Assembly: GCA_029571425.1 (NCBI GenBank)
Contig: JAKPSR010000190.1
Location: 1-12,513, forward strand
DNA: 12,513 nt
From: Spirochaetota bacterium
GTDB lineage: Bacteria; Spirochaetota; Spirochaetia; Treponematales; Treponemataceae
Reading direction: 5' to 3'
In this document: piece by piece, positions 1-6,449 of the stretch
Position numbering within the stretch: the stretch's first letter is position 1
Layout of the letters: each line of letters starts with the position of its first letter
The notes under the pieces: generated by a model
What the model was told of the DNA's origin: nothing
Database searches by the model: none
What the model saw: the letters and a program-made list of their open reading frames with translations, nothing else
Translations under genes and position numbers: made by a program

Positions 1-338
1 TGAACGGGTTCTATTCCGACCACTACGCCGCCGACTCCACCGACGCGAAGGTCATCGACTTCGTCTCGAAGTACAAGGCGAAGTTTAACGCCACCCCCAC
101 CGCCTTCGCCGCCCTCGGTTACGACGCGATGTACGTGATCAAGGACGCCATCGTCGCAGCCGGCAGCGCCGATCCCGTGAAGGTTCGCGCCGCCGTCGAG
201 AAGACCAAGGGATCATACGTCACCGGTAACCTCACCTTCGACGAGAAGCGGAACCCGACCAAGTCGGCCGTCATGCTCGAGATCGTGAAGAAGGACGGGA
301 AACTCACTCCCGTGTACAAGACCACCGTTAATCCCTAA
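1..338 (+). CDS. livK: Branched-chain amino acid ABC transporter, periplasmic binding protein (3' end only)
   Basis: This is the last 111 codons of a gene whose start lies outside the window; the reading frame begins at base 3 and ends at TAA 336-338. The product would be the soluble solute receptor that captures leucine, isoleucine, valine or related ligands in the periplasm and delivers them to LivHM. The visible part has the C-terminal look of a type I periplasmic binding protein: a KYKAKFNATPTAFAALGYDA stretch, as in Leu/Ile/Val-binding proteins, followed by a helix, a TGNLTFDEKRNPTKSAVMLEI strand pair and a final VYKTTVNP. Assignment rests mainly on this pattern and on the livHMGF genes that follow directly. 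Ligand specificity cannot be read from this fragment; amide- or urea-binding relatives share the same fold and gene order. It is separated from livH by a terminator and a promoter, so it can be expressed at a different level from the membrane genes. Confidence 0.88.
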   Translation, partial: NGFYSDHYAADSTDAKVIDFVSKYKAKFNATPTAFAALGYDAMYVIKDAIVAAGSADPVKVRAAVEKTKGSYVTGNLTFDEKRNPTKSAVMLEIVKKDGKLTPVYKTTVNP

Positions 339-359
339 AGAGAACGCATGAGCGATCCG

Positions 360-388
360 CCGCCGGGTTCCACCCGGCGGTTTTTTTT
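360..388 (+). terminator. Intrinsic terminator after the binding-protein gene
   Basis: A perfect 9-base stem (CCGCCGGGT at 360-368 pairing with ACCCGGCGG at 372-380) closes a three-base loop and is followed at once by eight T residues (381-388). This is a textbook Rho-independent terminator 21 bases after the livK stop. It ends or attenuates the binding-protein transcript before livH, which fits the common need for more binding protein than permease. Confidence 0.95.
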
Positions 389-422
389 ACCCTCGCGTTG
401 CGAAATGCCCGAAGCGGGCGCT

Positions 423-450
423 TTCAAAAACCGGGGAAGGGCTGTATAAT
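423..450 (+). promoter_or_regulatory. Candidate promoter for livHMGF
   Basis: A consensus -10 box TATAAT lies at 445-450. A weak -35 (TTCAAA, 423-428, 4 of 6 consensus bases) is 16 bases upstream. Predicted transcription start is near 457, giving a leader of about 17 bases that contains GAGGAG at 462-467, six bases before the GTG start of livH. The position directly after a terminator supports a real second promoter. Confidence 0.7.
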
Positions 451-473
451 GGACCGGTTACGAGGAGACACTA

Positions 474-1376
474 GTGGGTGATTTTTGGGGAATGTTCCTC
501 CAGCAGCTGATCAACGGCCTATCTCTCGGGAGCATCTACGCCTTGATCGCGTTGGGGTACACGATGGTATACGGCATCGTGATGCTGATAAACTTCGCAC
601 ACGGCGACGTGCTGATGGTCGGGGCCTACGCGGGCTTCTTCGTCCTCTCCGCGCTCGGCGCCTCGCCGCTCGCGCTCGCGCTCGCCTGCGCCTGCGCGAT
701 GGTCGTCTGCGCCGCGATGGGGATGACGATCGAGCGTCTCGCGTATCGCCCGCTTCGCGCCGCGCCTCGACTTAACTCCCTGATCACGGCCATCGCGGTC
801 TCCCTGATCTTGCAGAACGGGGCCCGCATCCTTCCCTTCGTCGGGCCGAACCCGCGCCAGTATCCCACGATGCCCACCGTCATGGTGCCGTTCGGTTCCT
901 TCTCGGTGTCGAACGTCCAGCTCGTCGTCATTCTCGTTTCGCTCGCGCTGATGGCGGCGCTGACCTACGTCATCAATTGGACCCGCGTCGGTAAGGCGAT
1001 GCGGGCCGTCTCCTACGACCTCCGCGCCGCGAGCCTGATGGGCGTCTCGGTGAACCGCGTGATCTCGTTTACGTTCGCCCTTGGGTCCGTCCTCGCGGCG
1101 GCGGGCGGCATTCTCTTCGCGACCGCGTATCCCCAAATCGACCCGACGATGGGCGCGATGCCGGGGCTCAAGGCGTTCGTAGCGGCCGTCCTCGGCGGGA
1201 TCGGGTCCGTGCCCGGCGCCATGCTCGGCGGGTACATACTCGGCGTCGCCGAGACGATGACGAAGGGCTTCATCTCGTCGCAGTTCTCGGACGCCATTTC
1301 GTTCGCGATCCTGATCTTGATCCTCCTCGTCAAGCCGACCGGGATCATGGGCACTAAGGCGAGGGTGAAGGTATGA
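474..1376 (+). CDS. livH: Branched-chain amino acid ABC transporter permease LivH
   Basis: This inner-membrane permease subunit pairs with LivM to form the translocation channel for branched-chain amino acids. The 300-residue length is typical of the family. Most of the protein is hydrophobic, consistent with about eight membrane segments. The family signature LINFAHGDVLMVGAY is at residues 38-52, and the cytoplasmic coupling loop GKAMRAVSYDLRAASLMGV (about 173-191) is where the ATPase docks. The C-terminal part has the GGIGSVPGAMLGG turn and the usual ending around KPTGIMG. The start is GTG at 474, chosen because GAGGAG at 462-467 is ideally spaced and the protein then begins at the expected point for LivH. 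Its stop overlaps the livM start by four bases (ATGA), so the two permeases are probably translationally coupled and made in equal amounts. Confidence 0.95.
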   Translation: MGDFWGMFLQQLINGLSLGSIYALIALGYTMVYGIVMLINFAHGDVLMVGAYAGFFVLSALGASPLALALACACAMVVCAAMGMTIERLAYRPLRAAPRLNSLITAIAVSLILQNGARILPFVGPNPRQYPTMPTVMVPFGSFSVSNVQLVVILVSLALMAALTYVINWTRVGKAMRAVSYDLRAASLMGVSVNRVISFTFALGSVLAAAGGILFATAYPQIDPTMGAMPGLKAFVAAVLGGIGSVPGAMLGGYILGVAETMTKGFISSQFSDAISFAILILILLVKPTGIMGTKARVKV

Positions 1377-2374
1377 CCGCGCGCGCACGAAGGAAGAACC
1401 TCGCCGTCCTTGGCGCGGTTTCGGTCGCGCTCGTTGCCGTGCCCGCCGTTCTCATTAGGTTCGGGATTATCGACGCCTACACCGCGCAGATACTTACGGT
1501 AGCTGGGATCAACGCCATTCTCGCGCTTAGCGTGAACATCATCAGCGGCATCACCGGCCAGCTGTCCCTCGGGCAGGCGGGGTTCATGGCGATCGGCGCC
1601 TATTCCTGCATCTTCCTGACCCAAAGCGTCGGGCTCCCCCTGCCGGTCTCCGTCGTCGCCGGCGGGCTCGTCTCGGCGTTCGCCGGGTTCCTGACCGGCT
1701 TCCCGACCCTCAAGCTAACCGGCGACTATCTCGCGATCGTGACCCTCGGCTTCGGCGAGATCATCCGCGTCGTCCTCGTGAACCTAAAGTCGGTCACCGG
1801 CGGCCCGAACGGAAAGCAGTTCACGACAGCCCTCACGGCCTACGCGGACCTCGCCTGGGTCGTGGTCATCGGGAGTCTGGTCGCCGTCGTGGCCCTCCTT
1901 CAGAATTTCCTCCGCTCGACCTACGGCCGCGCGATCCTCGCCGTCCGCGAGGACGAGATCGCGGCCGCCTCGTCTGGCGTCGACGTGTTCCGCTACAAGA
2001 TGGCCGGCTTCGTGGTCGCCGCGTTCACGGCCGGGATCGGCGGCGCCCTGTACGCGCCCTTCATCGGCTTCGTGAAGCCGGACATCTCGTCGTTCAACCG
2101 CAGCGTCGACTACCTGATCTACGTCGTGCTCGGCGGGATGGGAAGCGTCACCGGCTCGGTCCTCGCGGCCTTCGTGCTGACGTACCTGCAGGAGTTCCTC
2201 CGCTTCCTCAGCGAGTTCCGCCTCCTTTTCTACCCAGTCATCCTGATCCTGGTGATGCTTTTCCGGCCGCAGGGCCTGCTCGGCACGCGGGAGTTCTCGT
2301 TCACGGCGCTCGCGGCGCGCCTCGCTCGAGCCCGCGGCAACGGTCGCGCCCGCGACGCCGGGGAGGGACGCTAA
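1373..2374 (+). CDS. livM: Branched-chain amino acid ABC transporter permease LivM
   Basis: This is the second membrane subunit of the Liv transporter and the partner of LivH. The 333-residue product has an Arg-rich N-terminus, then many hydrophobic segments. The LivM signature LSLGQAGFMAIGAY is at residues 64-77, the LKLTGDYLAIVTLGFGEIIR block at about 113-132, and the coupling loop GRAILAVREDEIAAASSGV at about 185-203. GGMGSVTGSVLAA is near 254-266 and the membrane part ends at FRPQGLLG. A polar tail rich in Arg, Ala and Gly (about 311-333) extends beyond the usual end and is probably cytoplasmic. The ATG lies inside the livH stop (ATGA), with GAGGGTGAAGG just upstream acting as ribosome binding site. 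The stop TAA is followed after one base by livG. Confidence 0.95.
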   Translation: MTARARRKNLAVLGAVSVALVAVPAVLIRFGIIDAYTAQILTVAGINAILALSVNIISGITGQLSLGQAGFMAIGAYSCIFLTQSVGLPLPVSVVAGGLVSAFAGFLTGFPTLKLTGDYLAIVTLGFGEIIRVVLVNLKSVTGGPNGKQFTTALTAYADLAWVVVIGSLVAVVALLQNFLRSTYGRAILAVREDEIAAASSGVDVFRYKMAGFVVAAFTAGIGGALYAPFIGFVKPDISSFNRSVDYLIYVVLGGMGSVTGSVLAAFVLTYLQEFLRFLSEFRLLFYPVILILVMLFRPQGLLGTREFSFTALAARLARARGNGRARDAGEGR

Positions 2375-2375
2375 G

Positions 2376-3212
2376 ATGGCGAAGGATAAAGAGGACCTCC
2401 GAAAGGGTTGCCGTCTCCCCGATTCCGTGATCTGCGTCGACGGGCTCTCGATCGTTTTCGGCGGGCTGCGCGCCGTCAGCGGCTTCTCGTGCGAGCTCGC
2501 GCGCGGCGAGCTCGTCGGGCTCATCGGGCCGAACGGCGCGGGTAAGACGACGGTGTTCAACATGCTCTCGGGCGTCTACACCCCAACCGAGGGGACGATA
2601 CGCTACGTCGACCGGCGGGGCAGGGCGCACGACGCCCACGCGATGAAGCCGCACCAACTCGCCTCGTGCGGCGTCGCGCGCACCTTCCAGAACATTCGCC
2701 TCTTCGGGAACCTTTCCGTCGAGGATAACGTCCGCATCGCCCTGCACGCGCGCCGCGAGGCGGGCGTGCTCGACGCCCTCTTCCGGACCGGCAGGTTCTA
2801 CCGCGACGAGGAGCGGCTCCTCGCCCGCGCGCACGAGCTTCTCGCCCTCTTCCGCATCGACGGCAAGGCGAAGGAACTCGCGCGCAACCTCCCGTACGGC
2901 GAGCAGCGGAAGCTGGAGATCGCCCGCGCCCTCGCCTGCGACCCCCAGCTTCTCCTCCTCGACGAGCCCGCGGCGGGGATGAACCCGCAGGAGACCAAGG
3001 AACTGATGGAACTCATCGCCCTCGTGCGCTCGCGTTTCTCGCTGACCATCCTTCTCATCGAGCACGACATGAAGCTCGTCATGGGGATCTGCGAGCGGGT
3101 GATCGTCCTCGACTACGGCAGGACGATAGCCGCGGGCCCGCCGGCCGAGATACGCGAGGACCCCGCCGTCATCAAGGCCTATCTGGGCGAGGAGGCGATG
3201 ATCGATGCTTAA
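2376..3212 (+). CDS. livG: Branched-chain amino acid ABC transporter ATPase LivG
   Basis: This is one of the two ATPases that drive Liv transport from the cytoplasmic face. All ABC motifs are present in order: Walker A GPNGAGKT (51-58), Q-loop Gln105 in ARTFQNIRLF, the degenerate signature LPYGEQRKLEIARAL (172-186) usual for LivG in place of LSGGQ, Walker B LLLLDEPAAGMN (192-203) and H-loop His230 in LIEHDM. The ending EDPAVIKAYLGEE is typical. The 278-residue product is about 15-20 residues longer at the N-terminus than common LivG proteins; a charged stretch precedes the first beta strand. The ATG at 2376 is favoured by the strong GGGAGGGA site about eight bases upstream. The end overlaps the livF start by eight bases. 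Confidence 0.95.
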   Translation: MAKDKEDLRKGCRLPDSVICVDGLSIVFGGLRAVSGFSCELARGELVGLIGPNGAGKTTVFNMLSGVYTPTEGTIRYVDRRGRAHDAHAMKPHQLASCGVARTFQNIRLFGNLSVEDNVRIALHARREAGVLDALFRTGRFYRDEERLLARAHELLALFRIDGKAKELARNLPYGEQRKLEIARALACDPQLLLLDEPAAGMNPQETKELMELIALVRSRFSLTILLIEHDMKLVMGICERVIVLDYGRTIAAGPPAEIREDPAVIKAYLGEEAMIDA

Positions 3213-3909
3213 GGTAGAGGGCCTTTCGGTCCAGTACGGCGCCATCCGCGCGCTTCGCGACGCGTCGTTCGAGGTCGCCGAGGGCGAGATCATCACCCTG
3301 ATCGGCTCGAACGGCGCGGGAAAGTCCACGACCCTCTCGGCGCTGTCGAACGTCGTTCGCAAGTCCGCTGGGACCGTTACCTTCCGCGGCCAGGACATTA
3401 CCTCCGCGCCGCCCGAGGAGATCGTGCGCCTCGGCCTCGTGCAGGTGCCCGAGGGACGGCGCGTCTTCGCGAACCTCACCGTCCGCGAGAACCTCGATAT
3501 GGGCGCCTATACCCGGCGCGACAGGGGCGGGATCGCCGCGGACATGGATCGCGTCTTCGAGCTTTTTCCCCGGATGAAGGAGCGCGTTCGCCAGCACGCG
3601 GGCACCCTCTCCGGCGGCGAGCAGCAGATGCTGGCGATCGGCCGGGCCCTGATGGCCGCGCCGCGCCTTCTCCTTCTCGACGAGCCCTCGATGGGCCTCG
3701 CGCCGATCCTGGTCGACGAGATTTTCCATATCGTGAAGACGATCAACCAAGGCGGCACGACCGTCCTCCTCGTCGAGCAGAACGCCTATAAGGCGCTGCG
3801 CCTCGCGAATCGGGCGTATATCCTGGAAACCGGCGAGATCGTGCGGACGGGGACGGGCCCCGAGCTGCTCGGGGACGACGCCGTTCGCGCGGCCTATCTC
3901 GGGGGATGA
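3205..3909 (+). CDS. livF: Branched-chain amino acid ABC transporter ATPase LivF
   Basis: This second ATPase of the Liv complex dimerises with LivG. The 234-residue length is standard. Motifs: Walker A GSNGAGKS (34-41), Q-loop Gln80 within LVQVPEGRRVFANLTVREN, signature LSGGEQQMLAIGRAL (135-149), Walker B LLLLDEPSMGLAP (155-167) and VLLVEQNA (187-194). The family normally carries Gln instead of His in the H-loop, so Gln192 is expected rather than a defect. The start lies inside the end of livG, with GAGGAGG near 3189 as ribosome binding site, so translation is probably coupled. It is the last gene of the permease and ATPase cluster; a GC-rich hairpin and a new TATAAT box separate it from the CBS-ACT gene. 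Confidence 0.95.
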   Translation: MLKVEGLSVQYGAIRALRDASFEVAEGEIITLIGSNGAGKSTTLSALSNVVRKSAGTVTFRGQDITSAPPEEIVRLGLVQVPEGRRVFANLTVRENLDMGAYTRRDRGGIAADMDRVFELFPRMKERVRQHAGTLSGGEQQMLAIGRALMAAPRLLLLDEPSMGLAPILVDEIFHIVKTINQGGTTVLLVEQNAYKALRLANRAYILETGEIVRTGTGPELLGDDAVRAAYLGG

Positions 3910-3916
3910 TCCCGCG

Positions 3917-3937
3917 CGGACGCCCCGGCGGGGTCCG
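3917..3937 (+). other. GC-rich hairpin between livF and the CBS-ACT gene
   Basis: CGGA (3917-3920) and CCCC (3923-3926) pair with GGGG (3930-3933) and TCCG (3934-3937) around a GGC loop, with a two-base bulge. There is no T-run after it, so it is not a classical terminator. It ends three bases before the TATAAT box at 3941 and could slow or partly stop read-through from livF, or act as an operator. The function is not known. Confidence 0.4.
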
Positions 3938-3940
3938 TGG

Positions 3941-3963
3941 TATAATTCACTGAGTCAAGGAGG
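3941..3963 (+). promoter_or_regulatory. Candidate -10 box and ribosome binding site for the CBS-ACT gene
   Basis: A perfect TATAAT is at 3941-3946. No convincing -35 is visible at 16-18 bases upstream because the GC-rich hairpin occupies that place, so an activator or a weak promoter is possible. AAGGAGG at 3957-3963 is a near-perfect Shine-Dalgarno, six bases before the ATG at 3970. The gene can therefore be made both from read-through of the liv operon and from its own start. Confidence 0.5.
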
Positions 3964-3969
3964 ATCGCA

Positions 3970-4608
3970 ATGAACGTTTCCCACGTGATGACCAAGAACC
4001 CCCTCTACATCCACCCGGAGATGTCGGTTCCGGACGCGCGAGCCTTCATGAAGAAGGAGAAGGTCGGGCGCCTTCCCGTCCTCGACAAGGAGAACCGGCT
4101 TGTCGGTATCGTCACCGAGCGCGACCTCATCAACGCGAGCCCCTCGGTCGCGACGACCCTCGACATGTACGAGATGAGCTACCTTCTGTCGAAGCTAAAG
4201 GTAGAGAAGGTGATGAATAAAAGCGTGGTCACGGTCGCCGAGGACGTGGTCGTCGAGGAGGCCGCGCGCATCATGGTCGATAACGGGATCAGCGCCCTCC
4301 CGGTCATGCGCGGCGACGCCCTCGTCGGGATCGTCTCGGACGGGGATCTCTTTAAGGTGTTCATCGAGCTTTTCGGCGCGAGGCAGAGCGGCGTTCGCCT
4401 GACGATGTACGTTTCCGAGCGCCCCGGCGAGCTCCAAAAGATATCGCAGGCGATCGCCGAGCGCGACGGGAACGTCATATCGCTCGTCATCTGCGACGGG
4501 ACCGACGTGACGAACCGGATGTGCATCGTGAAGGTCGCGAACGTTCCGGCGGAAGAGCTCGTCGCCGCGGTTAAGCCCTACACCCTCGAGATCGTCGACG
4601 TGCGCTAA
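3970..4608 (+). CDS. CBS-CBS-ACT domain protein (AcuB-like), putative sensor
   Basis: This soluble 212-residue protein has two CBS domains (about 1-60 and 78-130) followed by an ACT domain (about 142-208). CBS marks visible here are HVMTKNPLYIHPEMSVPDA, then GRLPVLDKENRLVGIVTERDL in the first copy, and VMNKSVVTVAEDVVVEEAA with ISALPVMRGDALVGIVSDGDL in the second. The ACT part begins RLTMYVSERPGELQKISQAIAERDGNVISL, the usual beta-alpha-beta start. In related proteins CBS pairs bind adenine nucleotides and ACT domains bind amino acids. Its place directly after livF suggests, as inference, that it reads energy state and branched-chain amino acid level and acts on the transporter or on metabolism. 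No catalytic or DNA-binding domain is present. The family includes AcuB, whose role is poorly understood. The strong ribosome binding site fixes the start. Confidence 0.88.
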   Translation: MNVSHVMTKNPLYIHPEMSVPDARAFMKKEKVGRLPVLDKENRLVGIVTERDLINASPSVATTLDMYEMSYLLSKLKVEKVMNKSVVTVAEDVVVEEAARIMVDNGISALPVMRGDALVGIVSDGDLFKVFIELFGARQSGVRLTMYVSERPGELQKISQAIAERDGNVISLVICDGTDVTNRMCIVKVANVPAEELVAAVKPYTLEIVDVR

Positions 4609-4617
4609 TCGCCCGAC

Positions 4618-4643
4618 GCCGGCGCCTATTTTCCGGCGCCGGC
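4618..4643. other. Perfect 9-bp hairpin between convergent genes
   Basis: GCCGGCGCC (4618-4626) and GGCGCCGGC (4635-4643) form a perfect stem with an eight-base loop. It lies nine bases after the CBS-ACT stop, and its right arm plus loop overlap the last codons and the stop codon of the convergent RSH gene. No T-run follows on either strand, so it is at best a bidirectional, weak or Rho-assisted terminator. It may also protect both 3' ends from exonucleases. Confidence 0.5.
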
Positions 4644-6449
4644 CGAGTCCGCGGCGTCTTTCGCCTTTTTCCTCTTGCCCCTTCCCGCGGCTTGCGGGTC
4701 CTCCCTGATTTCCCACTCGACGTTTATCATTCGGTTCTCGATCTCCGGTATTCGCGCGAGGTTGGCGCAGTCGACGCGGTGGATGATGATCCCGCGCCCG
4801 CGCGAGACGTAGCCCGCGATCGGGTAGGGCGGAACCGGCGCGCAGCACTGGGCGAACTTAATCAGGAAATTCGTCGTGTCGCCGATCCTGATCTTCAGGA
4901 CGGCGGAATCAGGCGGGCGCGCTGCCTCGGTCGGCTCGGGACCCGCGCCCTTGTGGTGGGCGAAGGGCGATTGGGCGCGCTCTCCTTCAGGCTCCTTTCG
5001 TTCGGCCGCCGCGGTCGGCTCGTTGGCCTGAAGCCATGCCCGTATCTTCTGGCGCGCCTTCGCGGTCCGCGCGGCGTTGTACTGGTTGCGCGTCGGGTGC
5101 GCCTGGGGGTGGGTTATGACCTCGACGACCTGCGTGTTCCTGAGTTCCTGCGAGAGGGGAATGATGGCGCCGTTCGCCTTCGCCCCGACGATCTTCTCTC
5201 CGATAGCGGAGTGGATGGTGTACGCGAAGTCGATCGGGGTCGAGCCGGCGGGCAGCTCGACGATGTCCCCCTTCGGGGTAAAGACGAAGATGGAATCGCC
5301 GAGGAGGTCGCTCTTGATGCGCGCGAGGAGATCCTCGTCGTCGAAGCGGTCGCGCGACAGCTCGCGGAGTTGGTTGATTATCGAGAGGTGATCGACGCTG
5401 ACCACTTCCTTCCCCGATCCGCGCTTGTAGAGCCAATGGCTGGCGACGCCGTTCTCGGCGACTTGGTGCATCTCGGCCGTGCGGATCTGGATCTCGAGCG
5501 GGCGGCCCTCGAAGCACATCACGGTGGTGTGGAGGCTCTGGTAGCCGTTCGCCTTGGGCATCGCGATGTAGTCCTTGAAGCGGCCCTCGAGCGGCTTCCA
5601 TATGGTGTGCACGAGGCCCAGGACGGTGTAGCACTCGTTGACCGTGCCGCACAGGATGCGGAGCGCGAGTAGGTCGTAGAGCTCGTCGGCGGCCTTGTTG
5701 CGTTTCTTCATCTTTTGGTAGATCGACCAGAAGTGCTTGGCGCGGGAGTGGACCGATATCGAGATCCCGGCGGCCTTGGCCGCCCCCAGGATCTCCGACT
5801 CGGCGCGCTCGAGGAAGCCGGCGCGCTCGCCCTTCTTCGCGCTGACGATCGCCTTTATCTGGTCGAAAACCTCGCGGTTCGAGTACTTGAGGCTTAGGTC
5901 CTCGAGCTCGTCCTTGATCGACGAGATACCGAGCCGGTTCGCGAGCGGCGCCCATATGTCTATCGTTTCCTGCGCGATGAGACGCTGGCTCTCCTCGGGG
6001 AAATTCTTGAGGCTGCGCATCTTGTCGAGCCGATCCGCGAGGCGCACGAGGATCACGCGCACGTCGTCGACCATCGCGAAGAGCATCTTCCTGATCGACT
6101 CGGCATGCTGTACCGTTTTGTTGTGAAGCTTGAGCGCCGATATCCGCGACGTTCCCTCGACGAGGCGCGCGACGCCCGGGCCGAACCTCGACTCGAGGCC
6201 GTCCGCTGAGAGGCCGAGCCCCTCGACGGTGCCGTGGAGGAGGGCCGCGATCACGGAATCGGCGTCGAGATGAAGCTCCGCTAGGATGCGCGCGACGCGA
6301 AGGGGATGGGCCATGAAGGGCTCGCCGCACGATCGCGCCACGTCTTTCTTGAGCTCGGACATGAAGTCCCACGCGGCGCGGATGCGCGCGCGTTCATCGT
6401 CGGCGAAGTAGCCGAAATCGGCGAAAAATGCGTCCAGTTCCCCGTTCAT
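4626..6449 (-). CDS. rsh: RelA/SpoT family (p)ppGpp synthetase with defective hydrolase domain and no ACT domain
   Basis: This long RSH protein (607 residues) makes the alarmone (p)ppGpp from ATP and GDP or GTP. Domain order is a pseudo-HD hydrolase (about 40-190), synthetase (about 232-345), TGS (about 386-447, with the conserved His413) and a zinc-finger-like CC block (about 517-580, Cys535, Cys536, His557, Cys561). Synthetase residues Arg236, Asp259 and Glu319 and the loop GRFKDYIAMPKANGYQSLHTT are intact. In the hydrolase domain His48, His72, Glu76 and Asp139 remain. The HD motif reads His72-Gly73, its partner ED reads Glu76-Gly77, and the usual LADRLHNM reads LADRLDKM, replacing the Asn by Lys143. 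Loss of hydrolysis is inferred. After the zinc-finger block the protein ends in a basic Lys/Ala-rich tail, so the ACT domain of full-length members (about 700-750 residues) is missing, and the helical region (about 450-515) is low-complexity. The start overlaps the prmC stop by four bases, with GGAAGG upstream. Confidence 0.93.
   Translation of the reverse strand: MNGELDAFFADFGYFADDERARIRAAWDFMSELKKDVARSCGEPFMAHPLRVARILAELHLDADSVIAALLHGTVEGLGLSADGLESRFGPGVARLVEGTSRISALKLHNKTVQHAESIRKMLFAMVDDVRVILVRLADRLDKMRSLKNFPEESQRLIAQETIDIWAPLANRLGISSIKDELEDLSLKYSNREVFDQIKAIVSAKKGERAGFLERAESEILGAAKAAGISISVHSRAKHFWSIYQKMKKRNKAADELYDLLALRILCGTVNECYTVLGLVHTIWKPLEGRFKDYIAMPKANGYQSLHTTVMCFEGRPLEIQIRTAEMHQVAENGVASHWLYKRGSGKEVVSVDHLSIINQLRELSRDRFDDEDLLARIKSDLLGDSIFVFTPKGDIVELPAGSTPIDFAYTIHSAIGEKIVGAKANGAIIPLSQELRNTQVVEVITHPQAHPTRNQYNAARTAKARQKIRAWLQANEPTAAAERKEPEGERAQSPFAHHKGAGPEPTEAARPPDSAVLKIRIGDTTNFLIKFAQCCAPVPPYPIAGYVSRGRGIIIHRVDCANLARIPEIENRMINVEWEIREDPQAAGRGKRKKAKDAADSAGAGK

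Noticed and set aside
519..1388. A 289-codon minus-strand frame opposite livH
   Set aside because: Composition dominated by Arg, Asp, Glu and His, typical of antisense frames; livH is certain.
2301..3479. A 392-codon open frame on the minus strand across livG and livF
   Set aside because: Antisense shadow; both ATPase genes on the plus strand carry complete ABC motifs.
1..4608. Liv cluster as an amide or urea transporter
   Set aside because: Not excluded by the transporter motifs, but no amidase or urease genes are nearby and LivH, LivM, LivG and LivF look like standard branched-chain amino acid members.
4692..5672. A 326-codon open frame on the plus strand opposite the RSH gene
   Set aside because: It lies wholly antisense to the well-supported RSH gene, is rich in Arg, Gly and Val as expected for the complement of GC-rich coding DNA, and shows no known motif.
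4987..6372. A 461-codon open frame on the minus strand in another frame of the RSH gene
   Set aside because: Arg- and Pro-rich out-of-frame shadow of RSH; no domain or ribosome binding site.
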